Assembly: GCF_041261445.1 (NCBI RefSeq)
Contig: NZ_JBGCCU010000004.1
Span: 248,001 to 312,000, forward strand
Direction of reading: 5' to 3'
Length of the DNA stretch: 64,000 nucleotides
DNA from: Catenulispora sp. EB89
GTDB taxonomy: Bacteria; Actinomycetota; Actinomycetes; Streptomycetales; Catenulisporaceae
Shown: in pieces, positions 33,040 through 39,840 of the stretch
How the letters are laid out: every line of letters begins with the position of its first letter
Position numbering within the stretch: position 1 is the first letter of the stretch
Notes under the pieces: generated by a model
What the model saw: only the letters and a program-made list of their open reading frames with translations
The model's database searches: none
Told to the model about the DNA's origin: nothing
Program-made: the position numbers and the translations under genes

Positions 33040-33045
33040 AATCTA
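33040..33045 (-). promoter_or_regulatory. Leaderless -10 element of glnE
   Basis: TAGATT on the minus strand lies 7 nt before the GTG at 33032; no ribosome site is present. Confidence 0.5.
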
Positions 33046-33120
33046 GCCGACGACGATCGCGACCGGCGCGTCGTGTCCGGGGGCCGGTCGCGGCGCGGAC
33101 AGGGCCGGGGATCGACAGGG

Positions 33121-33160
33121 CCCGATCACGCCCGATCGCCGCTGATCACCGCCGATCACA
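33121..33160. repeat. 10-bp tandem repeat containing the stop codon of the NUDIX gene
   Basis: Four aligned 10-bp units: cccgatcacg, cccgatcgcc, gctgatcacc, gccgatcaca. Each of three units gives TCA (TGA on the minus strand) at 33126, 33146 and 33156; the last is the real stop. Confidence 0.8.
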
Positions 33161-33659
33161 CCGCCTGGCCGCGCATCCGCCGATAGAAGTACAGGCTGTC
33201 CGGACAGAACTGGTTCTGCGCGATGCTCTCTTCCAGCTCGGCCTCGGTGAGGAAGCCGAACCACTCGACCTCCTCCGGCTGCGGCACCACGGGGCCGGTG
33301 ACGGTCGCGGTGTAGACCGAGCCCCACTGCGGCACCCGGTCGTGGTCGAAGCGCCACCGGCCGATCGGCCGGAGCACGACGTTGCGCTGCCCGACCTCCT
33401 CGGCGGCCTCCCGGCGCGCGGCCTGGTCGTAGGACTCGCCGGCCGGGACCATGCCGGCCACGAACATGTCGTAGTACTGCGGGAAGACGCGCTTCACCGC
33501 GGCGCGCCGGTGCACCAGGATCCGCCCGGCGTTGTCGCGGAACAGGATGTCGACGCTGCGGTGCCGCAGGTTGTTGTCGGTGAGTTCGCCGCGGCGCACG
33601 ATCCGCAGGATCCGGTCGCTCTCGTCGACTTCGTAGACGAGCTCTTCGTCGGGGTTCAC
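33156..33659 (-). CDS. NUDIX hydrolase
   Basis: 167 residues with GTG 33659 as the probable start; the frame stays open far upstream but loses all family resemblance. The NUDIX box GMVPAGESYDQAARREAAEEVG fits GX5EX7REUXEEXGU exactly, so a Mg2+-dependent pyrophosphatase is expected. The N-terminal VYEVDESDRILRIVRRGEL and the RGELTDNNLRHRSVDILFRDNAGRILVHRR segment resemble the YfcD/isopentenyl-diphosphate-isomerase-like branch of the superfamily. The substrate is unknown. Confidence 0.87.
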   Translation of the reverse strand: MNPDEELVYEVDESDRILRIVRRGELTDNNLRHRSVDILFRDNAGRILVHRRAAVKRVFPQYYDMFVAGMVPAGESYDQAARREAAEEVGQRNVVLRPIGRWRFDHDRVPQWGSVYTATVTGPVVPQPEEVEWFGFLTEAELEESIAQNQFCPDSLYFYRRMRGQAV

Positions 33660-33769
33660 CGGGTTATCAAAGCATGGCGGAGGCCCCTGAATCCTTCTGG
33701 CGCGTGCGCACCTCTTATCCCCGGAGCCGGTCGTGCGGCGGGCTCGTCGAGCGGGAGAGGACGCCGGGG

Positions 33770-33862
33770 ATGATATGGACGGGTGCGGGAGTCGTGGCGG
33801 CGGTGCTGGTGTGCGCTTGCGTCGTTTCGGTAATGCGGAAGCGGGGTCGGACGCGTGGGTGA
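33770..33862 (+). CDS. Possible 30-residue single-span membrane peptide
   Basis: ATG 33770 follows GGGAGAGG at 9 nt. The peptide is one hydrophobic helix (GVVAAVLVCACVVSV) followed by a basic tail (MRKRGRTRG). Its stop overlaps the GTG start of the ECF sigma factor by 8 bp, as in translationally coupled genes. It is too short to place in a family; the case rests on ribosome site, topology and overlap. Confidence 0.4.
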   Translation: MIWTGAGVVAAVLVCACVVSVMRKRGRTRG

Positions 33863-34472
33863 GGCGGTGCCGGCCTGGCCGGGCGAGCAGCTGGTGCGGG
33901 CGGCGCAGGAGGGGGACGCCGAGGCCGTGCGGGCGCTGGTGTCGGGGTCGTATCCGCATGTGCTGAGGTTCGCCAAGACGCTGTGCGCGACGCCTCAGGA
34001 CGCGGAGGACGCGGCGCAGGAGGCGCTGATCATCCTCTACAGCCGGATCGGGATGCTCCGGGCGACGGCGGCGCTGGCCTCGTGGATGTTCCGGATCGTG
34101 CGGAACGAGTGCCTGCGGCGGGCTCGGTTCTGGGCGCGGAGCGGGCCGCGGGGCGGTGGTGCCGGCGGCGGCTTCGGGGCGGGCGCTGGCGGCGGCGGCT
34201 TCGGGCCGGGCGCCGAGGCCGTCTGCGGGCCGGCGGAGGACGACGTGCTGGCGCGGCTGGAGGCCGAGGCCGTGGTCGCGGCGATCGTGGCGCTGCCGGA
34301 GGACCTGCGCAGGGTCCTGATCCTGCGGGACGTGCAGGGGCACTCGGGCCGAGCCGTCGCCGACGCGCTGGGGCTGAGCCTGGCGGCGATGAAGTCGCGG
34401 CTGCACCGGGCTCGGGCGCAGGTGCGGGCCACGCTGCTGGCGGACGGCTCGGAGGAGGCGGGCCGTGGCTGA
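33855..34472 (+). CDS. ECF RNA polymerase sigma factor
   Basis: 205 residues from GTG 33855. Region 2 is PHVLRFAKTLCATPQDAEDAAQEALIILYSRI with the following ASWMFRIVRNECLRRAR. Region 4 is VAAIVALPEDLRRVLILRDVQGHSGRAVADALGLSLAAMKSRLHRAR. A Gly-rich linker (GGGAGGGFGAGAGGGG) replaces the short spacer between the two. The next gene overlaps its end by 8 bp and is a small membrane protein, which may act as its regulator. No classical zinc anti-sigma factor is present. Confidence 0.88.
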   Translation: MGEAVPAWPGEQLVRAAQEGDAEAVRALVSGSYPHVLRFAKTLCATPQDAEDAAQEALIILYSRIGMLRATAALASWMFRIVRNECLRRARFWARSGPRGGGAGGGFGAGAGGGGFGPGAEAVCGPAEDDVLARLEAEAVVAAIVALPEDLRRVLILRDVQGHSGRAVADALGLSLAAMKSRLHRARAQVRATLLADGSEEAGRG

Positions 34473-34734
34473 GGGCGGGCAGTTCGCGAGCGCGTCGCTG
34501 ACCCGGCATCTGGCGCGCGGCGTGATCGGCTTCGGCGGGATCGCCGGCGGCATGGCCCTGATCCCCGTCGTGGGGATCGCCGGGCTGCTGCTGGTCCCGG
34601 TCGGGATGGTGGCGCTGCGCGGCTGTCCGATGTGCTGGACGATGGGGCTGGTGCAGACGCTGTCGGCCGGGAGGGTGCGGCGCGAGTGTGTGGACGGCCG
34701 GTGTGAGCTGCGGCTGCCCGGCGGTGACTCTTAG
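34465..34734 (+). CDS. Small membrane protein with CPMCW motif, coupled to ECF sigma factor
   Basis: 89 residues from GTG 34465, overlapping the sigma gene by 8 bp. A hydrophobic hairpin (residues ~15-48) is followed by RGCPMCWTMGLVQTL with a CxxC pair and a short tail holding two more Cys (ECVDGRC). The four cysteines could bind a metal or sense redox state. Position suggests a partner of the sigma factor; that is inference. Confidence 0.7.
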   Translation: MAEGGQFASASLTRHLARGVIGFGGIAGGMALIPVVGIAGLLLVPVGMVALRGCPMCWTMGLVQTLSAGRVRRECVDGRCELRLPGGDS

Positions 34735-34782
34735 GAGCGTTCTCAGCGGCGTTCTCAGGAGCGCGCTCAGGGGCGTTCTCAG
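34735..34782. repeat. Four 12-bp tandem units ending in the stop codon of the next gene
   Basis: gagcgttctcag, cggcgttctcag, gagcgcgctcag and gggcgttctcag follow directly after the TAG of the 34465 gene. TCA occurs at the same place in each (34743, 34755, 34767, 34779). The last is the stop of the minus-strand gene and the others are in-frame back-up stops for it. Confidence 0.85.
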
Positions 34783-35636
34783 GGGTGATCGAAGAGCCGC
34801 CCGACCATCGGGCCCAGCCACGGCTTGCGCCCGAACGAGAACATCCGGCCGGCCGCGATCTGCCGGGCCTGGGAGCTCCGCCTGCTCGCGGTGAGCACGA
34901 AGGCCACCGGGTCGACCCAGATGTGGCAGTCGGTGGCGCCGGGCGCCGGGTCGCGGTGCGTTTCGACCCGGGGCCCGTCGATGTCGATGCCGATCGTGAC
35001 GCCGCCCCGGACGTGGACGCGCACCGCGGCGTGCAGGGACGCGGCGCGCGCCACGTCGACGGTGCGCGGGATGGTCTCCAGGTAGGTCAGGGAGATGATG
35101 AGCCGCGCGATCTGCGGCGGGACCAGCCACTTCTGACCGGTGGCGCGGGCCACGTCCAGGGTGTGCAGCACGGTCTCGCTCAGGAACAGGCCGACGACGG
35201 CGGCCAGCGGCAGCGGGGCGTCGTTCCCGAACCACGGGACCGGGCACGGCTCCTCGGGGTCGCGGTCCTCCAGCGCCGCGACCAGCATGGCGGCGCCGTC
35301 GCGGATCTGGCCGGGGGCCGCGAGGTAGGCGTCGGGGGCGGCGTGCGAGAGCGTCGTGGCGTTCAGCACCGCGACCCGCTGCGCGAGATCGGGGTGCTCG
35401 GGCACGAAGGTGTCCCAGTACTCGATGTCGAAGACGCCGGCCGCCACCGCGGCGTAGGCGGTGCACGCCAATCCGAGGTGCACGGCGACGTCGGCGGCGT
35501 TCCAGCCGGGCAGCAGCGAGGCGGACTTGGGGTTCCCGATCGCGGCCACCACCCGCGCGGCGCGCTCGGCGAGCTCCGGAGCGGCGGCCCGTGCTGCTGC
35601 CAAATCTTCGGCGAGGGTGGTACGGGTGCGCGACAT
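34779..35636 (-). CDS. Maleylpyruvate isomerase N-terminal (DinB-like) domain protein
   Basis: 285 residues. The N-terminal half is a DinB/MDMPI four-helix bundle: LLPGWNAADVAVHLG, with LAPGQIRDGAAMLV and LFLSETVLHTLDVARATG supplying the His/Glu metal-site residues. The C-terminal half (HAAVRVHVRGGVTIGIDIDG ... GATDCHIWVDPVAFVLTASRR) looks like an SCP2-type lipid-binding fold usually fused to it. Actinobacterial members often act as mycothiol-dependent transferases or isomerases; the substrate here is not known. Confidence 0.82.
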   Translation of the reverse strand: MSRTRTTLAEDLAAARAAAPELAERAARVVAAIGNPKSASLLPGWNAADVAVHLGLACTAYAAVAAGVFDIEYWDTFVPEHPDLAQRVAVLNATTLSHAAPDAYLAAPGQIRDGAAMLVAALEDRDPEEPCPVPWFGNDAPLPLAAVVGLFLSETVLHTLDVARATGQKWLVPPQIARLIISLTYLETIPRTVDVARAASLHAAVRVHVRGGVTIGIDIDGPRVETHRDPAPGATDCHIWVDPVAFVLTASRRSSQARQIAAGRMFSFGRKPWLGPMVGRLFDHP

Positions 35637-35733
35637 CGGGCCTCCCGCTGGGGTCAGACTCCTTGGACCAGGCGTCTGCCAGGACAGCAGCCGGGAGCGG
35701 GCCGGTCAAGGGGCGGGCGGCGCGGCGCCCGCG

Positions 35734-36693
35734 TCACCCTGCTGTTTTGCCCGTCACAAGGAGGGTCTTCCCCACAGTCCGCCGGTCCTGGATCGCGGTG
35801 TGCGCGGCCCCGGCGTCCTCCAGCGGGAACCGCTGGCCGATCACCGGCCGCAGCGTCCCGTCGGCGGCGGCGCGCAGCGCGGACTCGGTCAGGCGGCGCA
35901 TGTCCTCCGGGCCGGCGGTGGGGCGGACGATCCTGATGCCGCGGGCCTCGGCGTCGTCCTCGGGGATGGCAGTCCACTGGCCGCTGGCCAGGCCGTAGGT
36001 GAGGATGCGGCCGCCGCGGCGCAGCTGGCGGTAGGCGGTGTGGCCGGTGGCGCCGCCGACGCCGTCGAAGACGACGTCCACGCCTTCGTCGAGCTGCTCG
36101 GGCCAGGCCGGGTCGAGGTAGTCGACGGCCTGGTCGGCGCCGAGGGCGGTGGCGGTCGCGGTCTTGCGGGGCCCGCCGGCCAGCGCGATCACCGTGCCGC
36201 CGGCCGCCTTCGCGAGCTGGACCAGCAGGGTGCCGACGCCGCCGGCGGCCGCCTCGATCAGCACGCGCTCCCCGGGGCGGATCGCGGCGGCCTCGACGAG
36301 CAGGGAGGCGGTGCGGCCGTCCGCCAGAACCGCGACCGCGGCGTCGAGGGCGAGTCCGTCGGGCACGCGGTAGAGGACGTCCGCGGGCACCAGCGCCACC
36401 TCGGCGTAGCCGCCGGAGCCGCCGGTCGAGCCGACGACGCGGGTGCCGACCAGCGCCGGATCCACCCCGTCGCCGACCGCGCGGACCACTCCCCCGACAC
36501 CGTTGCCGGGGATGGTCGGCAGGGTCGGGCGGAAGGGGCCGTTGCCCGCGCGGACCTGGGTCTCGACGAAGGTGATGTTGGCGTAGGCGACGTCGACCAG
36601 CGCGGTGCCGGGCGGGGCGGGGGCGGGCTCGGGGGTGGGCTCGACGTGGAGCTCCGCCGGGGTACCGAACTTTCGCAGCCACACCGCGCGCAT
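35734..36693 (-). CDS. Zinc-independent NADPH:quinone oxidoreductase-like dehydrogenase (MDR family)
   Basis: 319 residues; the ATG at 36693 has ribosome site AGGAGGCACAAC. It has a GroES-like N-terminus (DVAYANITFVETQVRAGNGPF...IPGNGVGGVVRAVGDGV) and a Rossmann domain with AAAGGVGTLLVQLAKAAGGTVIALA and GADQAVDYLDPAWPEQL. The Cys/His zinc ligands of alcohol dehydrogenases are absent, placing it among the quinone oxidoreductases (Qor/zeta-crystallin type), which reduce quinones or enones with NADPH. Confidence 0.87.
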   Translation of the reverse strand: MRAVWLRKFGTPAELHVEPTPEPAPAPPGTALVDVAYANITFVETQVRAGNGPFRPTLPTIPGNGVGGVVRAVGDGVDPALVGTRVVGSTGGSGGYAEVALVPADVLYRVPDGLALDAAVAVLADGRTASLLVEAAAIRPGERVLIEAAAGGVGTLLVQLAKAAGGTVIALAGGPRKTATATALGADQAVDYLDPAWPEQLDEGVDVVFDGVGGATGHTAYRQLRRGGRILTYGLASGQWTAIPEDDAEARGIRIVRPTAGPEDMRRLTESALRAAADGTLRPVIGQRFPLEDAGAAHTAIQDRRTVGKTLLVTGKTAG

Positions 36694-36720
36694 GTTGTGC
36701 CTCCTGGTTCTGGGGGTGGT

Positions 36721-36786
36721 CGGGGCTGGTCCGGGCTGGTCAGCGGCTGGTCCGAGGCTGGTCCGAGGCTGGTCTGCGGCTGTTTC
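36721..36786. repeat. 10-11-bp tandem repeat upstream of the quinone oxidoreductase gene
   Basis: Six units ending ggctggtc (for example cgaggctggtc twice in succession) lie in the leader of the minus-strand gene. No function is apparent. Confidence 0.8.
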
Positions 36787-36949
36787 AGGCCGGTTCTGGG
36801 CCTGTTTCTTGTTCTGCCTGTTTCCGAACCTTTTCCGACCGCTCGCCCCGGCCTCGTCCCCCTCGATCCTCGCCGGGCGGCGCGCCCGCCGGATCCGGCC
36901 CGAGGCGGCACCGGTATGAGACTTTCGTCCTAAGACCGCTGACAGCTCC

Positions 36950-36966
36950 TGCTAGCAGCGCTAGCA
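36950..36966. promoter_or_regulatory. Inverted repeat over the toxin-antitoxin promoter
   Basis: TGCTAGC-AGC-GCTAGCA: 7-bp perfect arms. A -10-like TAGCAT (36962-36967) overlaps the right arm and lies 6 nt before the antitoxin ATG at 36974, so antitoxin binding would block transcription, as in other autoregulated modules. Confidence 0.65.
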
Positions 36967-36973
36967 TGGAGCC

Positions 36974-37195
36974 ATGGGCAACCAACAGTTGAACGCGCGC
37001 GTCCCCGACGCGATCGCCGAGGCCGCCCGCGCCGCCGCCGCGGACGCCGGCGTGAACCTCGGCGAGTACCTGACCGGCCTGATCGACGCCGACACCCGCG
37101 GTCGCCGCACCGTCTTCGACTCGGTCTTCGACCAGTTCGTCCAGGACGCGAAGGCCTCCGGCGCGTTCGGCGACGACCTCATGCCGGCCGCGTGA
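36974..37195 (+). CDS. Antitoxin-like small protein (ribbon-helix-helix type)
   Basis: 73 residues. The N-terminal LNARVPDAIAEAARAAAADAGVNLGEYLTGLIDAD fits a short beta strand plus two helices as in ribbon-helix-helix antitoxins. The remaining ~35 residues would bind the toxin. It is followed by GTGA overlap with the Doc-like gene, and an inverted repeat covers its promoter. This is the arrangement of many Streptomyces Fic/Doc modules. Confidence 0.72.
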   Translation: MGNQQLNARVPDAIAEAARAAAADAGVNLGEYLTGLIDADTRGRRTVFDSVFDQFVQDAKASGAFGDDLMPAA

Positions 37196-37581
37196 GCCCA
37201 GAGGCCTCCCCCGGTCGACCGATCGACATAGCCTGGCTCCTCGACGCCGCCCAACGCCTCCCCGGCGACCCCGCCGTCGTGGACTACGGCGCCCTGTTCG
37301 CCGCCCTGGCCCGCACCGAGGCGGTGGTCCTGGGCCGCCGCGTCTACGAGCAGCCGCACCATCAGGCCGCTGCGATGCTGCACCAACTGGCCCGCGTCCC
37401 GGCGCTGGAGAACGCCAACCGCTTGTTCGCCGCCGCGACCGCCGTGGCGTACCTCGCCGCGTGCGGACTCCCGGTGCTACCGGACGTGCGCGAAGCGGCC
37501 CGGCTGGCGGGGGACGCGGCCGAGGGGAAGTTGGATGTCGGGGCGATTTCGTGGGTGCTGCGGAACTGGACCAAGGACTAG
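37192..37581 (+). CDS. Doc/Fic-like toxin with degenerate active-site motif
   Basis: 129 residues from GTG 37192, overlapping the antitoxin stop. It aligns by eye with Doc toxins: IDIAWLLDAAQRLPGDPAVVDYGALFAALAR, then HHQAAAMLHQLARVPALENANRLFAAATAVAYLAACGLPV. Doc phosphorylates EF-Tu using a Fic motif HxFx(D/E)(A/G)N(K/G)R. Here that stretch reads VPALENANR: the catalytic His is Val, and the phosphate-binding residues are altered. It is probably not an active kinase or AMPylase, or it uses a different chemistry. The frame and coupling are intact. Confidence 0.75.
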   Translation: MSPEASPGRPIDIAWLLDAAQRLPGDPAVVDYGALFAALARTEAVVLGRRVYEQPHHQAAAMLHQLARVPALENANRLFAAATAVAYLAACGLPVLPDVREAARLAGDAAEGKLDVGAISWVLRNWTKD

Positions 37582-37670
37582 CAGCCGCGTGATGGTGTGA
37601 TGGCCCGGTCCATAGGCGGGCGCCCGGACCACAGCGCTCGCCCGTTCGCTGCGGGGCGCCGCAACTCCTC

Positions 37671-37934
37671 TTACCCCTGGTCAGAAGTGGTCGGGTTCTC
37701 CGGCCGCCCGCTATCGGTCAAGGCGCCCGCGTCGTGACGACGGCGGCGCGGCCGGGAGTTCGGCACCTCCGACTCGGCCGCCCGGAACAGCAACAAAGCC
37801 AGGACACGGCGGGCATCGGCACGGCGAGACGCGTCGGCCAGGCAGCCCACCAGGACCGTGACAGCGATCGCGGTGGCATATACCCCGCCGACGTAACCGC
37901 CTGCGGTGAACAAATGGGACAGAGTGAAGCCCAT
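37671..37934 (-). CDS. Possible small membrane protein
   Basis: 87 residues. Residues ~5-33 are hydrophobic (YVGGVYATAIAVTVLVGCLAD), followed by SRRADARRVLALLLFRAAESE and a polar tail. The RRADARRVLALL pattern resembles small actinobacterial membrane proteins of unknown function. There is no convincing ribosome site. It is given low weight. Confidence 0.45.
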   Translation of the reverse strand: MGFTLSHLFTAGGYVGGVYATAIAVTVLVGCLADASRRADARRVLALLLFRAAESEVPNSRPRRRRHDAGALTDSGRPENPTTSDQG

Positions 37935-38468
37935 ACGGTCGCACGCGCAAGCACCCGGCGTCTCGCGCGCAGCCTCCCGTCTTGGATGTCACGGCCGACT
38001 GTGTGGTGCCCTGGATGACGGAAGCCGATCTGCCGGGAGGCGACCGCCACTGCGGCCATCACCCCCGTGCCTCCGGGTTCAGGCCGTCGCCGTGACCACT
38101 GCTCGGGTTCGCATCCTTGTCCGATGCACAGTTAGCGCCCAATGCGACGGCGCCCCATGCGGGTTACGAAATCCACAGCGGCGGGACCAAATCCATCCCG
38201 TCACGGTGCATCAATCAGTATCCCACCTTCGGTCCCGCACACCAGAAAATGCTGACTCACACCGAACAGTGCGGACTCACGCCGAAGAAGGTACAGCGCA
38301 ACGTTTCCGCTCAAATGACGGTTATGGGCTAGGCATCAGGATCGATGGCATCCAGCCTCGTATATGCGTCCTACAGACCGCCCGCCAGTGATGAGAACGG
38401 GCCGGACCGACGATCAGCTTCGTCGGCACGGGCCTCCTCTTTCGCCTCCGCAACGCGCTGACCTGCGA
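37935..38468. other. Intergenic stretch with lowered GC
   Basis: About 530 bp. The part from 38090 is visibly less GC-rich and rich in short AT runs (for example ccagaaaatgctgactcac). Open frames on the plus strand have no ribosome site or family resemblance. It could be an acquired or decayed remnant. Confidence 0.5.
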
Positions 38469-39806
38469 CTACAGCACCGGCAGATACCGGTTCAGCTCGA
38501 ACGGCGTCACCTGGTGCCGGTAGTCCAGCCACTCGGCGCGCTTGTTCCGCAGGAAGAAGTCGAAGACGTGCTCGCCGAGCGTCTCGGCGACCAGCTCGCT
38601 CTCCTCCATGCGGGAGATGGCCTCGGACAGTGACGAGGGCAGCGTTTCGATGCCCAGCGCGCGTCGTTCGCCGTCGGTGAGGGTCCAGATGTTGTCCTCG
38701 GCGCCTGCGGGGAGTTCGTAGCCCTCCTCGACGCCCTTGAGGCCGGCGGCGAGCATTACCGCGAAGGCCAGGTAGGGGTTGCAGGCCGAGTCCAGGGAGC
38801 GGACCTCGACGCGGCTGGACTGGGACTTGGAGGGCTTGTACATCGGGACGCGGACCAGGGCGGAGCGGTTGTTGTGGCCCCAGCTGATGTAGCTGGGGGC
38901 CTCGCCGCCGCTGAAGAGGCGCTTGTAGCTGTTCACGAACTGGTTGGTGACGGCGGTGAACTCGCTGGCGTGGTGCAGGAGGCCGGCGATGAAGCTGCGG
39001 CCGGTTTTGGACAGGCTGTACTCCGCGCCGGGTTCGTGGAAGGCGTTGCGGTCGCCTTCGAACAGCGACAGGTGGGTGTGCATGCCGCTGCCGGGGTGCT
39101 CGGCCAGGGGTTTGGGCATGAAGGAGGCGTAGACGTTCTGTTCCAGCGCCACCTCCTTCATCACGTGGCGGAAGGTCATGATGTTGTCCGCCGTGCTCAG
39201 CGCGTCGGCGTAGCGGAGGTCGATCTCCTGCTGGCCCGGGCCGCCCTCGTGGTGGCTGAACTCCACCGAGATGCCCATCGACTCCAGGTGGGTGATGGCC
39301 TGGCGGCGGAAGTCGTGGCCGATGCCGTGCGGGGTGAGGTCGAAGTACCCGGAGTGGTCCACCGGCTCCGGGGCCTTGCCCGGCTTGGGCTGGCCCTCGA
39401 ACAGGTAGAACTCGATCTCGGGGTGCGTGTAGAAGGTGAACCCGCGCTCGGCGGCCTTGGCCAGTGTGCGCTTGAGGACCCAGCGGGGGTCGGCGTAGCT
39501 GGGCGCGCCGTCCGGCATCAGGATGTCGCAGAACATGCGCGCCGTGCCCGGGGACTCCGCGCGCCAGGGCAGGATCTGGAACGTCGCGGGATCGGGCTTG
39601 GCCAGCATGTCCGACTCCGCCACCCGGGCGAAGCCCTCGATGGACGAGCCGTCGAATCCGATGCCCTCGCTGAACGCCTGTTCAAGCTCCGCCGGGGCGA
39701 TCGCCACAGATTTCAGGAAGCCCAGGACGTCGGTGAACCATAGGCGCACGAAGCGGATGTCCCGCTCTTCGAGGGTGCGGAGTACGAACTCCTGCTGACG
39801 TTCCAT
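38469..39806 (-). CDS. glnA2: Glutamine synthetase-like ligase GlnA2 (type I fold)
   Basis: 445 residues from the ATG at 39806 (MERQQEFVLRTLEERDIRFVRLWFTD is the usual start of this subfamily; CATACT lies 6 nt upstream). Active-site segments: GFDGSSIEGF, THPEIEFYLF, EFSHHEGGPGQQEIDLRY, SGMHTHLSLF, PSYISWGHNNRSALVRVP and RVEVRSLDSACNPYLAF. The adenylylation site NLYDLPPEE of the main GlnA is replaced by GYELPAGAEDN, as in GlnA2 of Streptomyces, which acts as a gamma-glutamylpolyamine synthetase rather than as the main nitrogen enzyme (from memory). GlnE is thus unlikely to act on it. Confidence 0.88.
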   Translation of the reverse strand: MERQQEFVLRTLEERDIRFVRLWFTDVLGFLKSVAIAPAELEQAFSEGIGFDGSSIEGFARVAESDMLAKPDPATFQILPWRAESPGTARMFCDILMPDGAPSYADPRWVLKRTLAKAAERGFTFYTHPEIEFYLFEGQPKPGKAPEPVDHSGYFDLTPHGIGHDFRRQAITHLESMGISVEFSHHEGGPGQQEIDLRYADALSTADNIMTFRHVMKEVALEQNVYASFMPKPLAEHPGSGMHTHLSLFEGDRNAFHEPGAEYSLSKTGRSFIAGLLHHASEFTAVTNQFVNSYKRLFSGGEAPSYISWGHNNRSALVRVPMYKPSKSQSSRVEVRSLDSACNPYLAFAVMLAAGLKGVEEGYELPAGAEDNIWTLTDGERRALGIETLPSSLSEAISRMEESELVAETLGEHVFDFFLRNKRAEWLDYRHQVTPFELNRYLPVL

Positions 39807-39840
39807 GAGCACAGTATGAACGAGGTGAGTTTCCATGTGA

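Noticed and set aside
33190-33205. Palindrome ctgtccggacag resembling the GntR operator
   Set aside because: It lies inside the NUDIX coding region, differs at both ends, and has no link to the sugar operon.
33660-34553. Upstream extension of the NUDIX frame on the minus strand
   Set aside because: The extension is opposite the ECF sigma factor and loses any resemblance to NUDIX proteins before residue 1 of the chosen start.
37906-38391. 161-codon plus-strand frame in the low-GC gap
   Set aside because: No start context, no hydrophobic or domain pattern, and it crosses the region of changed composition.
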